DNA from: Haematobia irritans
Lineage: Eukaryota; Arthropoda; Insecta; Diptera; Muscidae
Direction: 5' to 3'
NCBI RefSeq assembly: GCF_050003625.1
Contig: NC_134400.1
Span: 59,710,066 to 59,774,065, forward strand
Length of the DNA: 64,000 bases
The notes beneath the pieces are model-generated. The model was not told the DNA's origin. It did not search any database and was given only the letters and a program-made list of their open reading frames with translations. Position 1 is the first letter of the stretch; each line of letters opens with the position of its first letter. This document shows positions 36,090 through 46,941 of this stretch, piece by piece. Position numbers and translations under genes: made by a program.

Positions 36090-36748
36090 CCATCAAACAA
36101 ACAAAATTAACAATAATTCCACACAATTAAACATTGTATATCTCCACTATCAATTTGTTGTCGCACTCGAATTGCAATCGTTTCTCTGGGAATTGTAGCT
36201 TTTTGTAGATACTGAAAGAACATCAAATAACATTAATCCGAGAATCGAAGTTCGTTTGATTTTATGCCAACATGTCCCCGTAACACGCGAGCATGATTTT
36301 ATATTTAATAGCATATTTGTCGCCGCAACGTGTTGTGTCGTAGGGTTATATGGTGTCTATAATTTTACATGTTAAACCAAACTTTCAGATATAAAATCCG
36401 AACTCAATTATAATTTAATAGCATTAAAAAATATCTAAATAAATAGTTAATTCTGTCCAATATATATTTATCATCTTGTTTACATCTTTTAGGTACTGAC
36501 TAAATTACAATCAAATGGGATAAACGGTTTTCATTTAAAATCTGAAGTTCGTTGTGTGGGGAGCCCGTAGACAAAAATTGATTGATATCCCCCAACTGCC
36601 ATAGGAATACAAAGTTTCGGAAAATTAAAAGTAAAATCCATATCCAAATTTTCAAGACATCAAATATGGGCTTCACATAGACCATTTTTCTTATATTCTG
36701 AAATGGATTAAAATTAAAAAATATATTTAGGATTTAAATTGAACTCTA
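36090..36748. other. Noncoding stretch
   Basis: No recognised element ends; AT-rich. The short - strand frame at 36500-36685 is unassigned. Confidence 0.4.
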
Positions 36749-36756
36749 GTCTTGAT

Positions 36757-37213
36757 CAGAGAATGAAGCCGACCCATTTTTGTCGGCGGCGGCTGACACT
36801 ATTTTTTTGCCTCCGGCGGAGGTGGCTTGACGCCTAAGCCGATATAAATTTGTCTATTCGGCGGCGGACAATTATCCGTTATAAAATCAATTTGAAGTTA
36901 TCCGAATGGTAATGAGATTAGTTGTACAACCAATCTTACCATCACATTTACATCTCATTCAAATTTTCTGATCCACATTTTTGCAAAATTATTATAGCAA
37001 TAGATACTGACGGATTTTGTGTGGAAAGTTAAGCATTTTGACAAAAAAATACAACAATTATTAATAATTTTTTTCTAATTTGAATCAATATTTTTGAGTA
37101 ATTGGCGGCTAATTTTGAGTCGAGATGAGTCGACAAATTCGCCGGCGGTTTCGACCGGCAAAAAGTAGTCGGCGGATAAAATCGGCGGCGCGACTAGGCG
37201 GATTCATTCTCGG
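36757..37213. mobile_element. hAT-type MITE with GC-rich arms, copy 2
   Basis: Same family as 20867-21279 with ends CAGAGAATGAAGCCG and a slightly worn CATTCTCGG. A perfect 8-bp duplication GTCTTGAT flanks it (36749-36756, 37214-37221). The length is 457 bp. Confidence 0.92.
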
Positions 37214-37239
37214 GTCTTGATACTGAGGTCATATAGAAG

Positions 37240-37664
37240 CTTCGAAATATTGACAGTAAGTATTACCTCAATTACTTCAAGAGCTATAAGAGCTTGTTCT
37301 GAAAACTTTATTATTGATTTGTGACCAAATGGTCTTACGAAAATTAGTGCTATATTGCCTATAATATCTTTAAAAGTGTGAGCTATATAGTTCGGCTATA
37401 GTTTTTGTATAAATAAATGTCCATTTACTAGAGACATACAGTAGAAAAATTGTCTCAAATTTTCATATTTTTCCTTTATTGTTAAAGAAGTTTATACAAA
37501 TGTTTTTTAGTGCTCACCAATATGGAAAATATTTATAGCTTATTTAGATTCAAGCCTCTAATTGAAAATAAAATCCAGAAATAAATCGAAACTAAGTGGG
37601 AAAATAGAATTTGGTGTCTTTTCCGAATGTCCTTCTAAGTGGACATCGGTAGTGAAAGAGTTAA
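37240..37664. mobile_element. piggyBac-type MITE, inverted partner of 9085-9530
   Basis: The right end CGGTAGTGAAAGAG abuts TTAA. The body (CCAAATTCTATTTTCCCAC on the - strand) matches 9100-9500. The left end is eroded. Confidence 0.65.
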
Positions 37665-37702
37665 ATGTGGGTTTAGGCATTGGAGTGTTAAGGCACCAAA
37701 TA

Positions 37703-38626
37703 CACGCAAAGAAAAAAAACGTTTGGAAAACGTGTACCGAAAACGTTTTTCTTTTGTAAGAGTTTTTTGAATTGCTTCGAAAATTTTAAACTTTTATCAC
37801 CAAAAAAATTCGTTTGTTACAAAATTTTTATTTTTTCAATAAAAAAAGTTATTTTTGAAATAACAACACAGTCCATTTCGTTTATATCAAACACTGTTCT
37901 TTTCTGACTTTAGGTCTTTAATAAGACACATTTTACAGTTCAAAATTTAATATAGTACAATGTAATGTTGAACATTTTTTTTCGGAATCTTCCGAATATA
38001 TCTGGAATATATGTAAAAAAAAAACAAAAGCAAAAAAAAAACTTTGGCCGAAGCAGGGATCGAACCCACGACCCTTGGCATGAGAGTCGGACGTAGCTAC
38101 CACTGCTCCACGGTGCCAAACTAAATGTTTGTTTCTGTTAAATAAACTTTGTTTATTCGGTTCGTGGGCGCCGCAAGCTATGCTATATAAATATAACTTA
38201 TATGGATATTTATCTATTGATGACCATAAGAGGTACATAGCTCAGTGGTTAGTGTGTTGGCTTACAATGTGCATGGTCCGCGGTTCGATTCTCCGTCCAG
38301 GCGAAAGGTAAAAAAAAATTTAAAAATTTATAAAATCGTATAATTTCTTCTACATTGTTGGTATTACAGGAAAAGGTGTTAAGAACTAAAAATCCTCGTG
38401 GATGTGAGAAAGATGTGAGGGACAATGCAATTAGCAAGAAAATAATGTTTTTTTTTTGAGCTAGTCTTTATGAAATTGTTTTTACATCCTGGAAAAGAAT
38501 AAACGTTTATCACAAAAAGTATATACTTTTCTTCCAAATACACTTCCTTACAGCGAAAAGCAAACGAGAAACGAACTTTGTTTGTCTAAAATTTCGTTTG
38601 GGAGGAAAGAATTATTTTTTTGCGTG
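37703..38626. mobile_element. TIR element with two divergent tRNA-like modules, complete
   Basis: It is bounded by CACGCAAAGAAAAAAA and TTTTTTTGCGTG, both beside TA, giving a 924-bp element. Inside are a - strand tRNA-like module at about 38046-38120 (box B GGGATCGAACCC on the + strand) and a + strand one at about 38225-38308 (AGCTCAGTGGTTAGTGTG, then GGTTCGATTCTC). About 105 bp separates them. It has no coding frame. Combining DNA-transposon-like ends with Pol III-type promoters is unusual. Confidence 0.75.
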
Positions 38627-38649
38627 TAATTACTTCCAGGTTCCTAATA

Positions 38650-38790
38650 TTGGTTTAAAGTGAGTTTTAAGTTTGAGTTTAGACGCTAAAAACGCTAAAG
38701 TGAAAATTAAATCTGTAAAAAGGCATAAAATTATACATATTTGTTGCAAATTTTATTAAAACTTGATGGGGAATAGTCCAAAGCAAATTT
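38650..38790. repeat. AGGTGGGTATTAAG MITE scrap
   Basis: GTTTGAGTTTAGACGCTAAA and the body text of 26623-26854 are present for about 130 bp. The right TIR is absent. Confidence 0.55.
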
Positions 38791-38809
38791 TCACAAAAAA
38801 TTGTGTTCA

Positions 38810-39500
38810 ACTACAAATAAAATGGCATTTCTAATTATAATTAACTTTTTCATAAAACTAGAAACATTAAGCCCCGTAGGACAATGATTGAAAATTATAA
38901 AATTTTTAATTAAAAAATTAATTGATACAATTAACTTTTCAATCGAACTCGAAAAATTATTGAATTGATTTAGTTTTTAATAAAAAAACTAAAACAATTT
39001 TTAATCAAAATAAAAACAAAAGGCCAATTAAGAAAGTGATTGAAAATAATTACTTCTTTAATTAAAAAAATAAGTGATGCAATAATTTTTTTAATCAAAC
39101 TAAGAACATACATACATTTAGTTAAAGAGTTAGTTAAGAAAATGAGTGAACCAATTAACAATTTAGTAAAAAAAAAATAATGGATGTCTATTGCAAAACC
39201 TAATTAATTGTTTAACATTTAATAAAAAAGTTAATGGGAAATTGGATTGAAGTTTAACTAAACATTTAATTGAATCAATTGAGTTTTCCGATCGACATCA
39301 ATTAAATTTTTAATTGAATCAATTAAAAAATTAATTGTTTTTTGCAATCAACATTAATTGATATTGATTGATTTTTAATTGAATAAAAGTTAATTAAAAT
39401 TTCAAATTAAATAAATTAATATTTTAATCAAATATTTTTAATGTCCATTTAAAACTACGATTGATACTATTATTTTCGTGATTGAAGACATTCGTGATTC
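38810..39500. repeat. AATTAATTG-rich simple sequence
   Basis: About 650 bp dominated by recurring CAATTAA/TTAATTGA words in both orientations, spaced irregularly at about 30 bp. It is low complexity rather than a clean tandem array. No gene. Confidence 0.6.
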
Positions 39501-40019
39501 GTGATTGAATCATACAATTTTTTGTATATAAATGTTATCTGAAAACATTTTACAAGAAATTGCTAGTAGCTATGATTTTAATTCCCCTCGGTGAAATTTA
39601 TACACGATTTTTTTCTTATATTTGATATTCACTACCGCATCACAATACGCTTTGCGATTGCAACTCCTAATTTCAGTCTTCTAAACAAAACTCTAACATT
39701 TAGAAATCACTATGGAAGTCTTCATTGCCGGAATATATCGACTTTTTGATCGCAAGTATGGATTTGTTTGACTCCCAGAGAAGGAATATGACACCTCGTA
39801 CGATGAAGATGTATCATTTTTGTCGCATGTTATTCTCTCGGGCATTGTGTATATGATTTCGACAACAATGTTCTGTTAACATAACATAACATTTTGCTCT
39901 AGGAGATGATCATTTTCCTTCTCTGTGTGTAATCAAAGTACGGCTTTTAATACAAAAATAAATTCTCATTATTTTAAATATATGTATTCTATATGCCACT
40001 CTTGTTTCTTTTCTCCGAG

Positions 40020-41006
40020 CACGCAGAGAAGAAACATGATTGTCACAATCATATTCGAAGAGCAAAATAATATGATAAGAGCTATTTTTGCGGCGACCAT
40101 GTAACATTTTTACCTGCAACCATGTTTGCTCAGTGAACGTGGTTCTAAGAAAAATAAAATTGTCCTAATCTAAAATGTTATTATATTGTTAAAAGTAATT
40201 TAGTTTGAATCAAAAGGCAATGGTCACGATCTAAAATGTTATGATATTCATCAAAAATGTTTTTCTTCCAGTTAAAAGAACATGGACATAAATCATTAAT
40301 AATGAGTTAATGACAAAATTCAGCATTTTATAGCAAATATATCTAAAGTTATTTTAGTTTCAATCTAGACGAACGATTCGTCTCGAGTCGATTTTGGGTT
40401 TCATGAACAGGCAATAACTTTATTTAACTTTATTTATTTATTTATAAACTAATTCATTGTTTATTTGTATTTATAATATCGTGCAAGCAAATATCACATA
40501 ATTTTACAAAAACCAGGTAATTTTTTTCAATTACACTTTCATTTTTTGTGTTCACATAAAACCACGTGCCTCTTTTGAATAAATAAATTAACACAAAACA
40601 CAGTAATTCCGTATTCTCCGTCCATTCTAAGCAACAATCAACACGCGACTGACTGGTCACGAAAAAAATGTACATGGTCTTTATGGACATGTAATGGTTC
40701 TAGACATGTCTATACCTAACCTATAAAAATACTTTTTTCCCTGCAAAAAAGTCGAAAAATTGAATGGTCAGGTACATACATGATTTACCAGACAATATAA
40801 TGGTCTCAAATTCTATTATTTAAATAATAGAACATGTTTGCGACATTTGAGAACCATTTAAATGCTTATTGCCAGCATAAATTTCTATCTGCTGTAAAAT
40901 TATTTTTACAAAGACAAAATACATGATTTTTTGCGACAATTACATGCTCTAGATAAGTATTAAATGGATGCGGCAACCATGTCCAAACATATTTTTTCTG
41001 TATGTG
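40020..41006 (-). mobile_element. Non-autonomous TIR element (1.15-kb family), copy 2
   Basis: Reverse complement of 469-1614 with about 15-20% divergence by eye and some deletion. The ends are CACGCAGAGAA and TTTTTTCTGTATGTG. Confidence 0.7.
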
Positions 41007-41245
41007 TAATTGCCGTCATTTGATTCTCTCACTGTGTTATGTCTCCCACTCTATGTCTAACATTTCTTAATATATATATATATATATATATGTTTATACG
41101 AAATTTCTAAATTAATATTGTTTACATCCACGCATATTATATTTAAAAAATTACACAAACATAAAATATGTGGTCCAGACATTTTATAATAGTTCACGAA
41201 AATATGTTTGCTCAGAAAATGGGTTAAAAAAATCAACTCCCAAAA

Positions 41246-42684
41246 CATTAGCGTAGCTAGACAACTTTCCTAGGGGGGCTATAGCCCCCTAGCTAAAACT
41301 TTATAGACTGAACTTATAGGTTCAACTAATGTTTTATTTCATAAAATTGAATAAAAAATAGACATCAAAATAACTCGACAATCAATTTATAATAAAGCAA
41401 CTAAAAGTACCCTACGGGAAATAGGTGCAAATTGCCACTGACGGACCTATCACAGAACCTGTGCTTCAGTTAGTTGCAATTTTCACATTTAGTGAAATAA
41501 AATTATCAGGATAACCTTTTGTTCGACATATTTCAAAAGTTTTTTTTTTTCATTTCGGGTTCGATTAGGAGGCCAAATTGAAATAGATTTCTAAGAGTTT
41601 GTCCGAGACTGGTTCCTGAGGACCTGTTTATGGGTTGCTCCTCCTAAATTGTCCCAGGACGTGTCCTTTGGGGGTGAGTCCAAGACGCGTCCTAAAATGT
41701 AAATTTACTCCGTCAATGAAAAACCCATGTTAAAGTGGACGGTCCCTTCCATACGTTTTGATCAGAACTGGGACTGGTCCATACACACCAGGGACTAGTC
41801 CTGTACCAGTTCTGTGGTTGATACATTTCCCGTAGGGTAGTTCCACACTTTTCCCAGCAAAAAATTGGGAGTTGTTCTAAAGGCACAACTTTAAAAGCAC
41901 TTCCAAAAATGTCCTCACAAAGAAGTTAACTATTTTACCTACACAGGAAGTTTTTTTACTTCATTTTTTTATATTTTAAAGCGTAATTTTTTGTTCTCTT
42001 TTTTCAAATAGTTTAAAAAAAGAGTAAAAATAAATAAAATGGTACAAATTATTCAAATTTTGCCACAAAAATGCTAAATTCATTATAGAAAAATCGATAA
42101 TATTTGAAAAAACGTTTCAAACAAGCGCTAGAATGCATTAAAAATCATAAAAAAGTATAAAAATTATTTATTTAGGAAAATATCACAAAATTTTTAATTC
42201 ACATTCAAAACACTGAATTCAGATCACACCTTAAGAAGTGATGCAAATTCATTGCAACGGTTGTTGAAACGGTGGACATTCGTTCTATGACAAGTTCATA
42301 TTACATTCATCGCTTCTCCGCCAATTTTGTACCACTTCCAGACCCAAAAAGAACATTTTCACTTCTTTTTTGGCGACGCTTTTTTGCAGCATTATTAAGA
42401 TATTAATTTATGAAAGAATAGTTTTGATATCAATTGCTATTTTTTATTCAACTAAATCATAAGTTCAACCACAGCTTTATTTCATAAATATCAGACTTCT
42501 ACCACAACCCAAGTAATTCGATTGTGCATGAAAGTCTTTAGTGAAAGTTGTGCGTGTACGAGTATATACTAGTTTAATTTTTATAAAAATGTAAAATCGT
42601 AAATAGGTTTTCATATTCTGGGGGGGGGCTAAAATTTTTCTGGGGGGTCTAAGCCCCCTCCTCAGAGGCCTTCCTACGCTTATG
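41246..42684. mobile_element. hAT-like composite element
   Basis: CATTAGCGTAGCTAG at the left and CCTACGCTTATG at the right are imperfect inverted repeats with G/C runs just inside (GGGGGGCTATAGCCCCC; AAGCCCCCTCC). A CTCCCAAA duplication flanks it (41237-41244, 42685-42692). It contains the MITE at 41410-41837 and, at 41850-42400, text related to the CCCAGCAAAAAA family. No transposase frame. Confidence 0.75.
41410..41837. mobile_element. TA-flanked MITE (CCCTACGGGAAAT)
   Basis: CCCTACGGGAAAT and ATTTCCCGTAGGG are perfect 13-bp inverted repeats beside TA on both sides, 428 bp apart. Internal imperfect palindromes (CAGAACTGGGACTGG / GACTAGTCCTGTACCAG) suggest a folded transcript. It is nested in 41246-42684. 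Confidence 0.88.
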
Positions 42685-42814
42685 CTCCCAAACATATAGT
42701 TTTTTAATCCGAAACATATGAAAAACATTGTGTTTCGTTCGTGTATTATATATGTTAGCTAAACTATATTACTTATGTGATATTACATAATTTTCTCTCT
42801 TTATATTCTTTCAG

Positions 42815-42878
42815 AGGAACCTACTTGCTTTCTTTAACATGTAGTCATTTTAAGCAGTTGCCGGAACAGAAATCATTG
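42815..42878 (+). CDS. zfh2: Probable 64-nt upstream exon of zfh2
   Basis: A strong pyrimidine tract and TTCTTTCAG lead into it and a GTAAGA donor follows. Read so that the donor is phase 0, as the next exon at 46723 needs, the 21 full codons are open (GTYLLSLTCSHFKQLPEQKS), ending in Leu and containing one Cys and one His that might belong to a worn finger. The other evidence is position: it is the nearest well-formed exon upstream of 46723. I cannot check conservation, and a 21-codon open frame could occur by chance. Its first base would complete a codon from an earlier exon that I could not find. Confidence 0.45.
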
Positions 42879-42997
42879 GTAAGATATAAAGTTACTTATA
42901 GGATATCTATCTTTTTTATAAAAGTATGAGAAAAACTTACGATGTACATTGTAATTGAAAATTCCGTATTGTACATTATCATTATCAAATCAATATA

Positions 42998-43436
42998 AGG
43001 GCTGTTTTCTTTTAACACTGGATGCATCATTTGTATGGGCTATCCAGAACATTGTTGCACTGGTGTTCTATCCAGAACAACTCATCAGTGCAAGTCGAGT
43101 CGGTGTTAGCAGATTGCATTTTGATAAAGTGGCGCTTTTTAGATTCACAATAGCAGTTTATTGTGACTAATTTATCGAATATCATGAAATTCAAAGTGAT
43201 ACAGTGTCATGAATAATCGCAGCAGTACATATTTATAACTATTTGAGCATTTCATACATTAAAAATTTAAGATTTCACTTGTTTTCTGTGATTGTTTTTT
43301 AACAGCTGATGACAGTGTTGCATATTTTTTGGAGATGTCCTGGATAAACGAGTACTCTGTTTTCTTTTGTTTGTGACTGCTGTCTGTTTTAGTCCGTGAC
43401 TGCTTAGGGTATCCAGTGCAAAAAGAAAACAGCCCT
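42998..43436. mobile_element. MITE with 26-bp TIR (AGGGCTGTTTTCTTTT)
   Basis: AGGGCTGTTTTCTTTT then CACTGGAT at the left pairs with ATCCAGTG then AAAAGAAAACAGCCCT at the right. The flanks share ATA. The frames inside (42955-43170; - strand 43259-43450) are chance. It lies about 120 bp past the probable zfh2 exon. Confidence 0.85.
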
Positions 43437-44084
43437 ATACATAGATTCAAAGATTATAACATCACCTTCTTTAATCTTAATCAATAAAAGTCGTTTTAGT
43501 AGGCACGCCTTTGAATTCGAGAATAACCTAAAGTAGCAAGCTTTTGAGTCGAAATCCAGATAGGTGAAATTGAGTATACTTAGAGGAGAAATAAACTATG
43601 ATTCGACATTAACCATCGTCAAAAATTCGAGCCACACATCTGAGAGATCATCAACCGAATTCCAGACAAGTCAACACGTTTTTGCACCTAAAAATTCTCA
43701 GTCGAAAATTTCAATAATGATATCCCAGAGAAAATTCTACGCCAACCATCCTATATAAACAGATCCCAAGATTAAAAACTAACAACGAAGCGAAGTAGCA
43801 TGATAAGCATACCCTCTTCTCTGATCCTCCAATTCTTCTATTCATTCTCGCAATACAGAGCCTTGAGGCGAAAAACTTATTGTTATACTTTCGGAGCCCT
43901 ATATAGCTGAATCGTTCCTAGATTCCTAGCATTAAAATTTGTGATAAAAATTTGAAATTTGAAATATTTGTTTTTTTTTTTACATTTATACAGGTGTATT
44001 ATGTTTTATTAATTTAACAAGAATGTGCCCAAGATTGCACCCATTACTTGGGAACGAATTCAACTCACATGTTTTTGAGCGTAT
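43437..44084. other. Intronic stretch, unassigned
   Basis: 43500-43900 has somewhat higher complexity and a short open frame (43564-43758) rich in Ser. No splice-bounded, phase-compatible exon was convincing. Possibly a decayed element. Confidence 0.35.
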
Positions 44085-46040
44085 TTTTATACCCACCACC
44101 ATAGGATGGGGGGTATATTAACTTTGTCATTCCGTTTGTAACACATCGAAATATTGCTCTAAGACCCCATAAAGTATATATATTCTGGGTCGTGGTGAAA
44201 TTCTGAGTCGATCTGAGCATGTCCGTCCGTCCGTCTGTTGACTAACTTCCGAACGAAACAAGCTATCGGCTTGAAACTTGGCACAAGTAGTTGTTATTGA
44301 TGTAGGTCGGATGGTATTGCAAATGGGCCATATCGGTCCACTTTTACGTATAGCCCCCATATAAACGGACCCCAAAATTTGGCTTGCGAGGCCTCTAAGA
44401 AAAGCAAATTTCATTCGATCCGGCTGAAATTTGGTACATGGTGTTGGTATATAGTCTCTAACAACCATGCAAAAATTGGTCCACATCGGTCCATAATTAT
44501 ATATAGCCCCCATATAAACCGATCCCCCGATTTGGCTTGCGAGGCCCCTAAGAGAAGCAAATTTCATCCGATCCGGCTGAAATTTGGTACATGGTGTCAG
44601 TATATGGTCTCTAACAACCATGCAAAACTTGGTCCACATCGGTCCATAATTATATATAGCCCCCATATAAACCGATCCCCCGATTTGGCTTGCGAGGCCT
44701 CTAAGAGAAGCAAATTTCATCCGATCCGGCTGAAATTTGGTACATGGTGTTAGTATATGGTCTTTAACAACCATGCAAAAATTGGTCGACATCGGTCCAT
44801 AATTATATATAGCCCCCACATAAACCGATCCCCCGATTTGGCTTGCGAGGCCTCTAAGAGAAGCAAATTTCATCCGATCCGGCTAAAATTTGGTACATGG
44901 TGTTAGTATATGGTCTCTAACAACCATGCAAAAATTGGTCCACATCGGCCCATAATTATATATAGCCCCCATATAAACCGATCCCCCGATTTGGCTTGCG
45001 AGGCCTCTAAGAGAAGCAAATTTCATCCGATCCGGCGGACATTTGGTACGTGATGTTAGTATATGGTCTCTAACAACCATGCAAAAATTGGTCCACATCG
45101 GTTCATAATTATATATAGCCCCCATATAAACCGATCACCAGATTTGACCTCCGGAACCTCTTGGAAGACCAAAATTCATCTGATTCAGTTGAAATTTGGT
45201 ACGTGGTGTTAATATATGGTCTCAAACTCCCATGCAAAGATTGGTCGATATCGGTCCATAATTAATCCATAATTGGAAGAGCAAAATTCTTCCCATTCGG
45301 TTGGAATTTGGTACGTGATGTTAGTATATGGTATCCACCAACCATGCAGGAATTGGTTCCTATCAGTCCATAATTATATATAGCTCCCATATAAACCGAT
45401 CCCCAGATTTGACCTCCGGTGCCTTTTGGAGAAGCAAAATTCATCCGATCTGCTTGATATTTGGTACGTGGTGGTAGTATATTGTATTTAACAACCATGC
45501 CAAAAGTGGTCCATATCAGTCCATAATCGTACATAGCCCCATATAAACCGATCCCGAGATTTGGTTTTGGAACCTCTTGGAGGAGCAAATTTCATCCGAG
45601 TGAGTTGAAATTTGGTACATTGTGCTAGTATATGGTCGTTAACAACCATGCCTAACTAGGTCCATATCGGTCTATAGTTATATATGGCCCTCAGATAAAT
45701 CGATCCCCAATCACACAAAAATTGGTCCATATCAAGTTCATAATTGTATATAGCCCCCATATAAGCGACCCCCATATTTCAATTCTGGCTCTCTACGTAC
45801 AAAAAGTCAATATCGATTCGTAATTATTTGTGGACTTAACTATACATAACTTTTTTGTCTAATATATACCATGTATGGACTAAATCACAATTTAGAAAAC
45901 GATGTTAAGAAGTTTTAAGATACCACAACCCAAGTAATTCGATTGTGGATGATAGTCTTTCGTAGAAGTTTCTACGCAATCCATGGTGGTGGGTACATAA
46001 GATTCGGCCTGGCCGAACTTGCGGCCGTATATACTTGTTC
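44085..46040 (-). mobile_element. Long non-autonomous element, ACAAGTA...GGGTATAA type, 153-bp repeats
   Basis: On the - strand it begins ACAAGTATATACGGCCGC at 46040 and ends GGTGGTGGGTATAAA near 44085. The subterminal pair is TACCCACCACCATGG and CCATAGGATGGGGGGTA. The middle is an array of about eight 153-bp units homologous to the 3341-6080 array, but it lacks the 29-bp minisatellite. The 248- and 108-residue open frames on the - strand are products of the array. Confidence 0.8.
44370..45600 (-). repeat. 153-bp tandem array, about 8 units
   Basis: Units recur every 153 bp (for example GATC..GGC at 44417 and 44570) and encode, by chance, repeats with YNYGPMWTNFC and CTKFQPDRMKFASLRG. Inner units (44370-45060) are nearly identical and outer ones diverge, the usual sign of recent unequal exchange. 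Confidence 0.88.
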
Positions 46041-46722
46041 TAAATTAATTACAATCAAAACAAAGTGAACCCTATATGGCACTACATCCTATTTACTTCT
46101 TTAGTTTTAGTTTATGCAATTATTATATTTTGAGTTAAAAAGGGGGAAAATTAATAACAAATTAAGCACAAAGATTTACTAAATTCATGTGTCCCACAAA
46201 ATAGTTCAGAATTAGTTAACATTTGTAAATTTTACCAATAATGCGTCCACCATGAACTTCGTATGGTACTAAAGATATTTTTGCTATTTTGAGCTCTTTA
46301 ATTGTCGAAAAATATTTACTTATTTTTGTGAAATCTGCGTGACATATGAATTTTTAATATAGGTTAGTCAAAATTCTTTAAAATTAACCTAAATTTTATA
46401 AAATTAACCAAAATGCTCCTTCCGGTTGGTTAACTGTTTTTTTTTGTGTATTCACACACACTCATGAAGGAATTGTTTTCGTGACTCACGCCGTTGTCAT
46501 CGGCGTGAGTTACCACAATTCCGTATTACGTGCACTGCTCTAATACATTACAGCATTTAACTACAAAGAAAGACTAAATGTATTATATTATAAAAAATTT
46601 AATTAAAAAAAAAAACGTTATAAAAAAAATAAAATTCCTTTATTCAAGTATAAACTTGGTGTTTTTTAATGCTGACATTTCTCAATACACAATCTATCAT
46701 CTGATTTTGTTTTTATTTCCAG
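46041..46722. other. Intronic stretch with a strong palindrome
   Basis: Last 680 bp before the zfh2 exon at 46723. It is mostly AT-rich; a long hairpin lies at 46470-46523 (see findings), and a pyrimidine-rich acceptor (GTTTTTATTTCCAG) closes it. Confidence 0.6.
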
Positions 46723-46849
46723 AAGAATATCTCACGTGACAGCTCTCAAATGTTTACAGGCAACCTTGTTTGTGACATAAATGATAGTTCATATATAGCT
46801 GACGAAGAAGCTTCCATATTGCAGAGAGAACAACAACAAAATGTTTCTG
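46723..46849 (+). CDS. zfh2: zfh2 exon (127 nt), N-terminal region
   Basis: The acceptor TTTATTTCCAG and donor GTAAGT are both strong. The exon starts in phase 0 and leaves one base. It is open for 42 codons, reading KNISRDSSQMFTGNLVCDIN at the start. The 'F(T/S)G.LVY/C.I(N/D).S.YI' pattern fits the ZFHX region that precedes the first finger. Only a 92-bp intron separates it from the next exon. It contains an in-frame Met at 46750 but no sign that translation starts here. Confidence 0.85.
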
Positions 46850-46941
46850 GTAAGTAGAAGAGTTCATAAATAAATGTTTAAATAAAATATGTAAATATGT
46901 TAAATTTTTGTTTTTTTTTTTTTTTTGATTTTTTAATTTAG

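Noticed and set aside
44127..44873. 248-residue - strand frame as a gene
   Set aside because: Same 153-bp array artefact; the frame runs on into the non-repetitive element end without a recognised domain.
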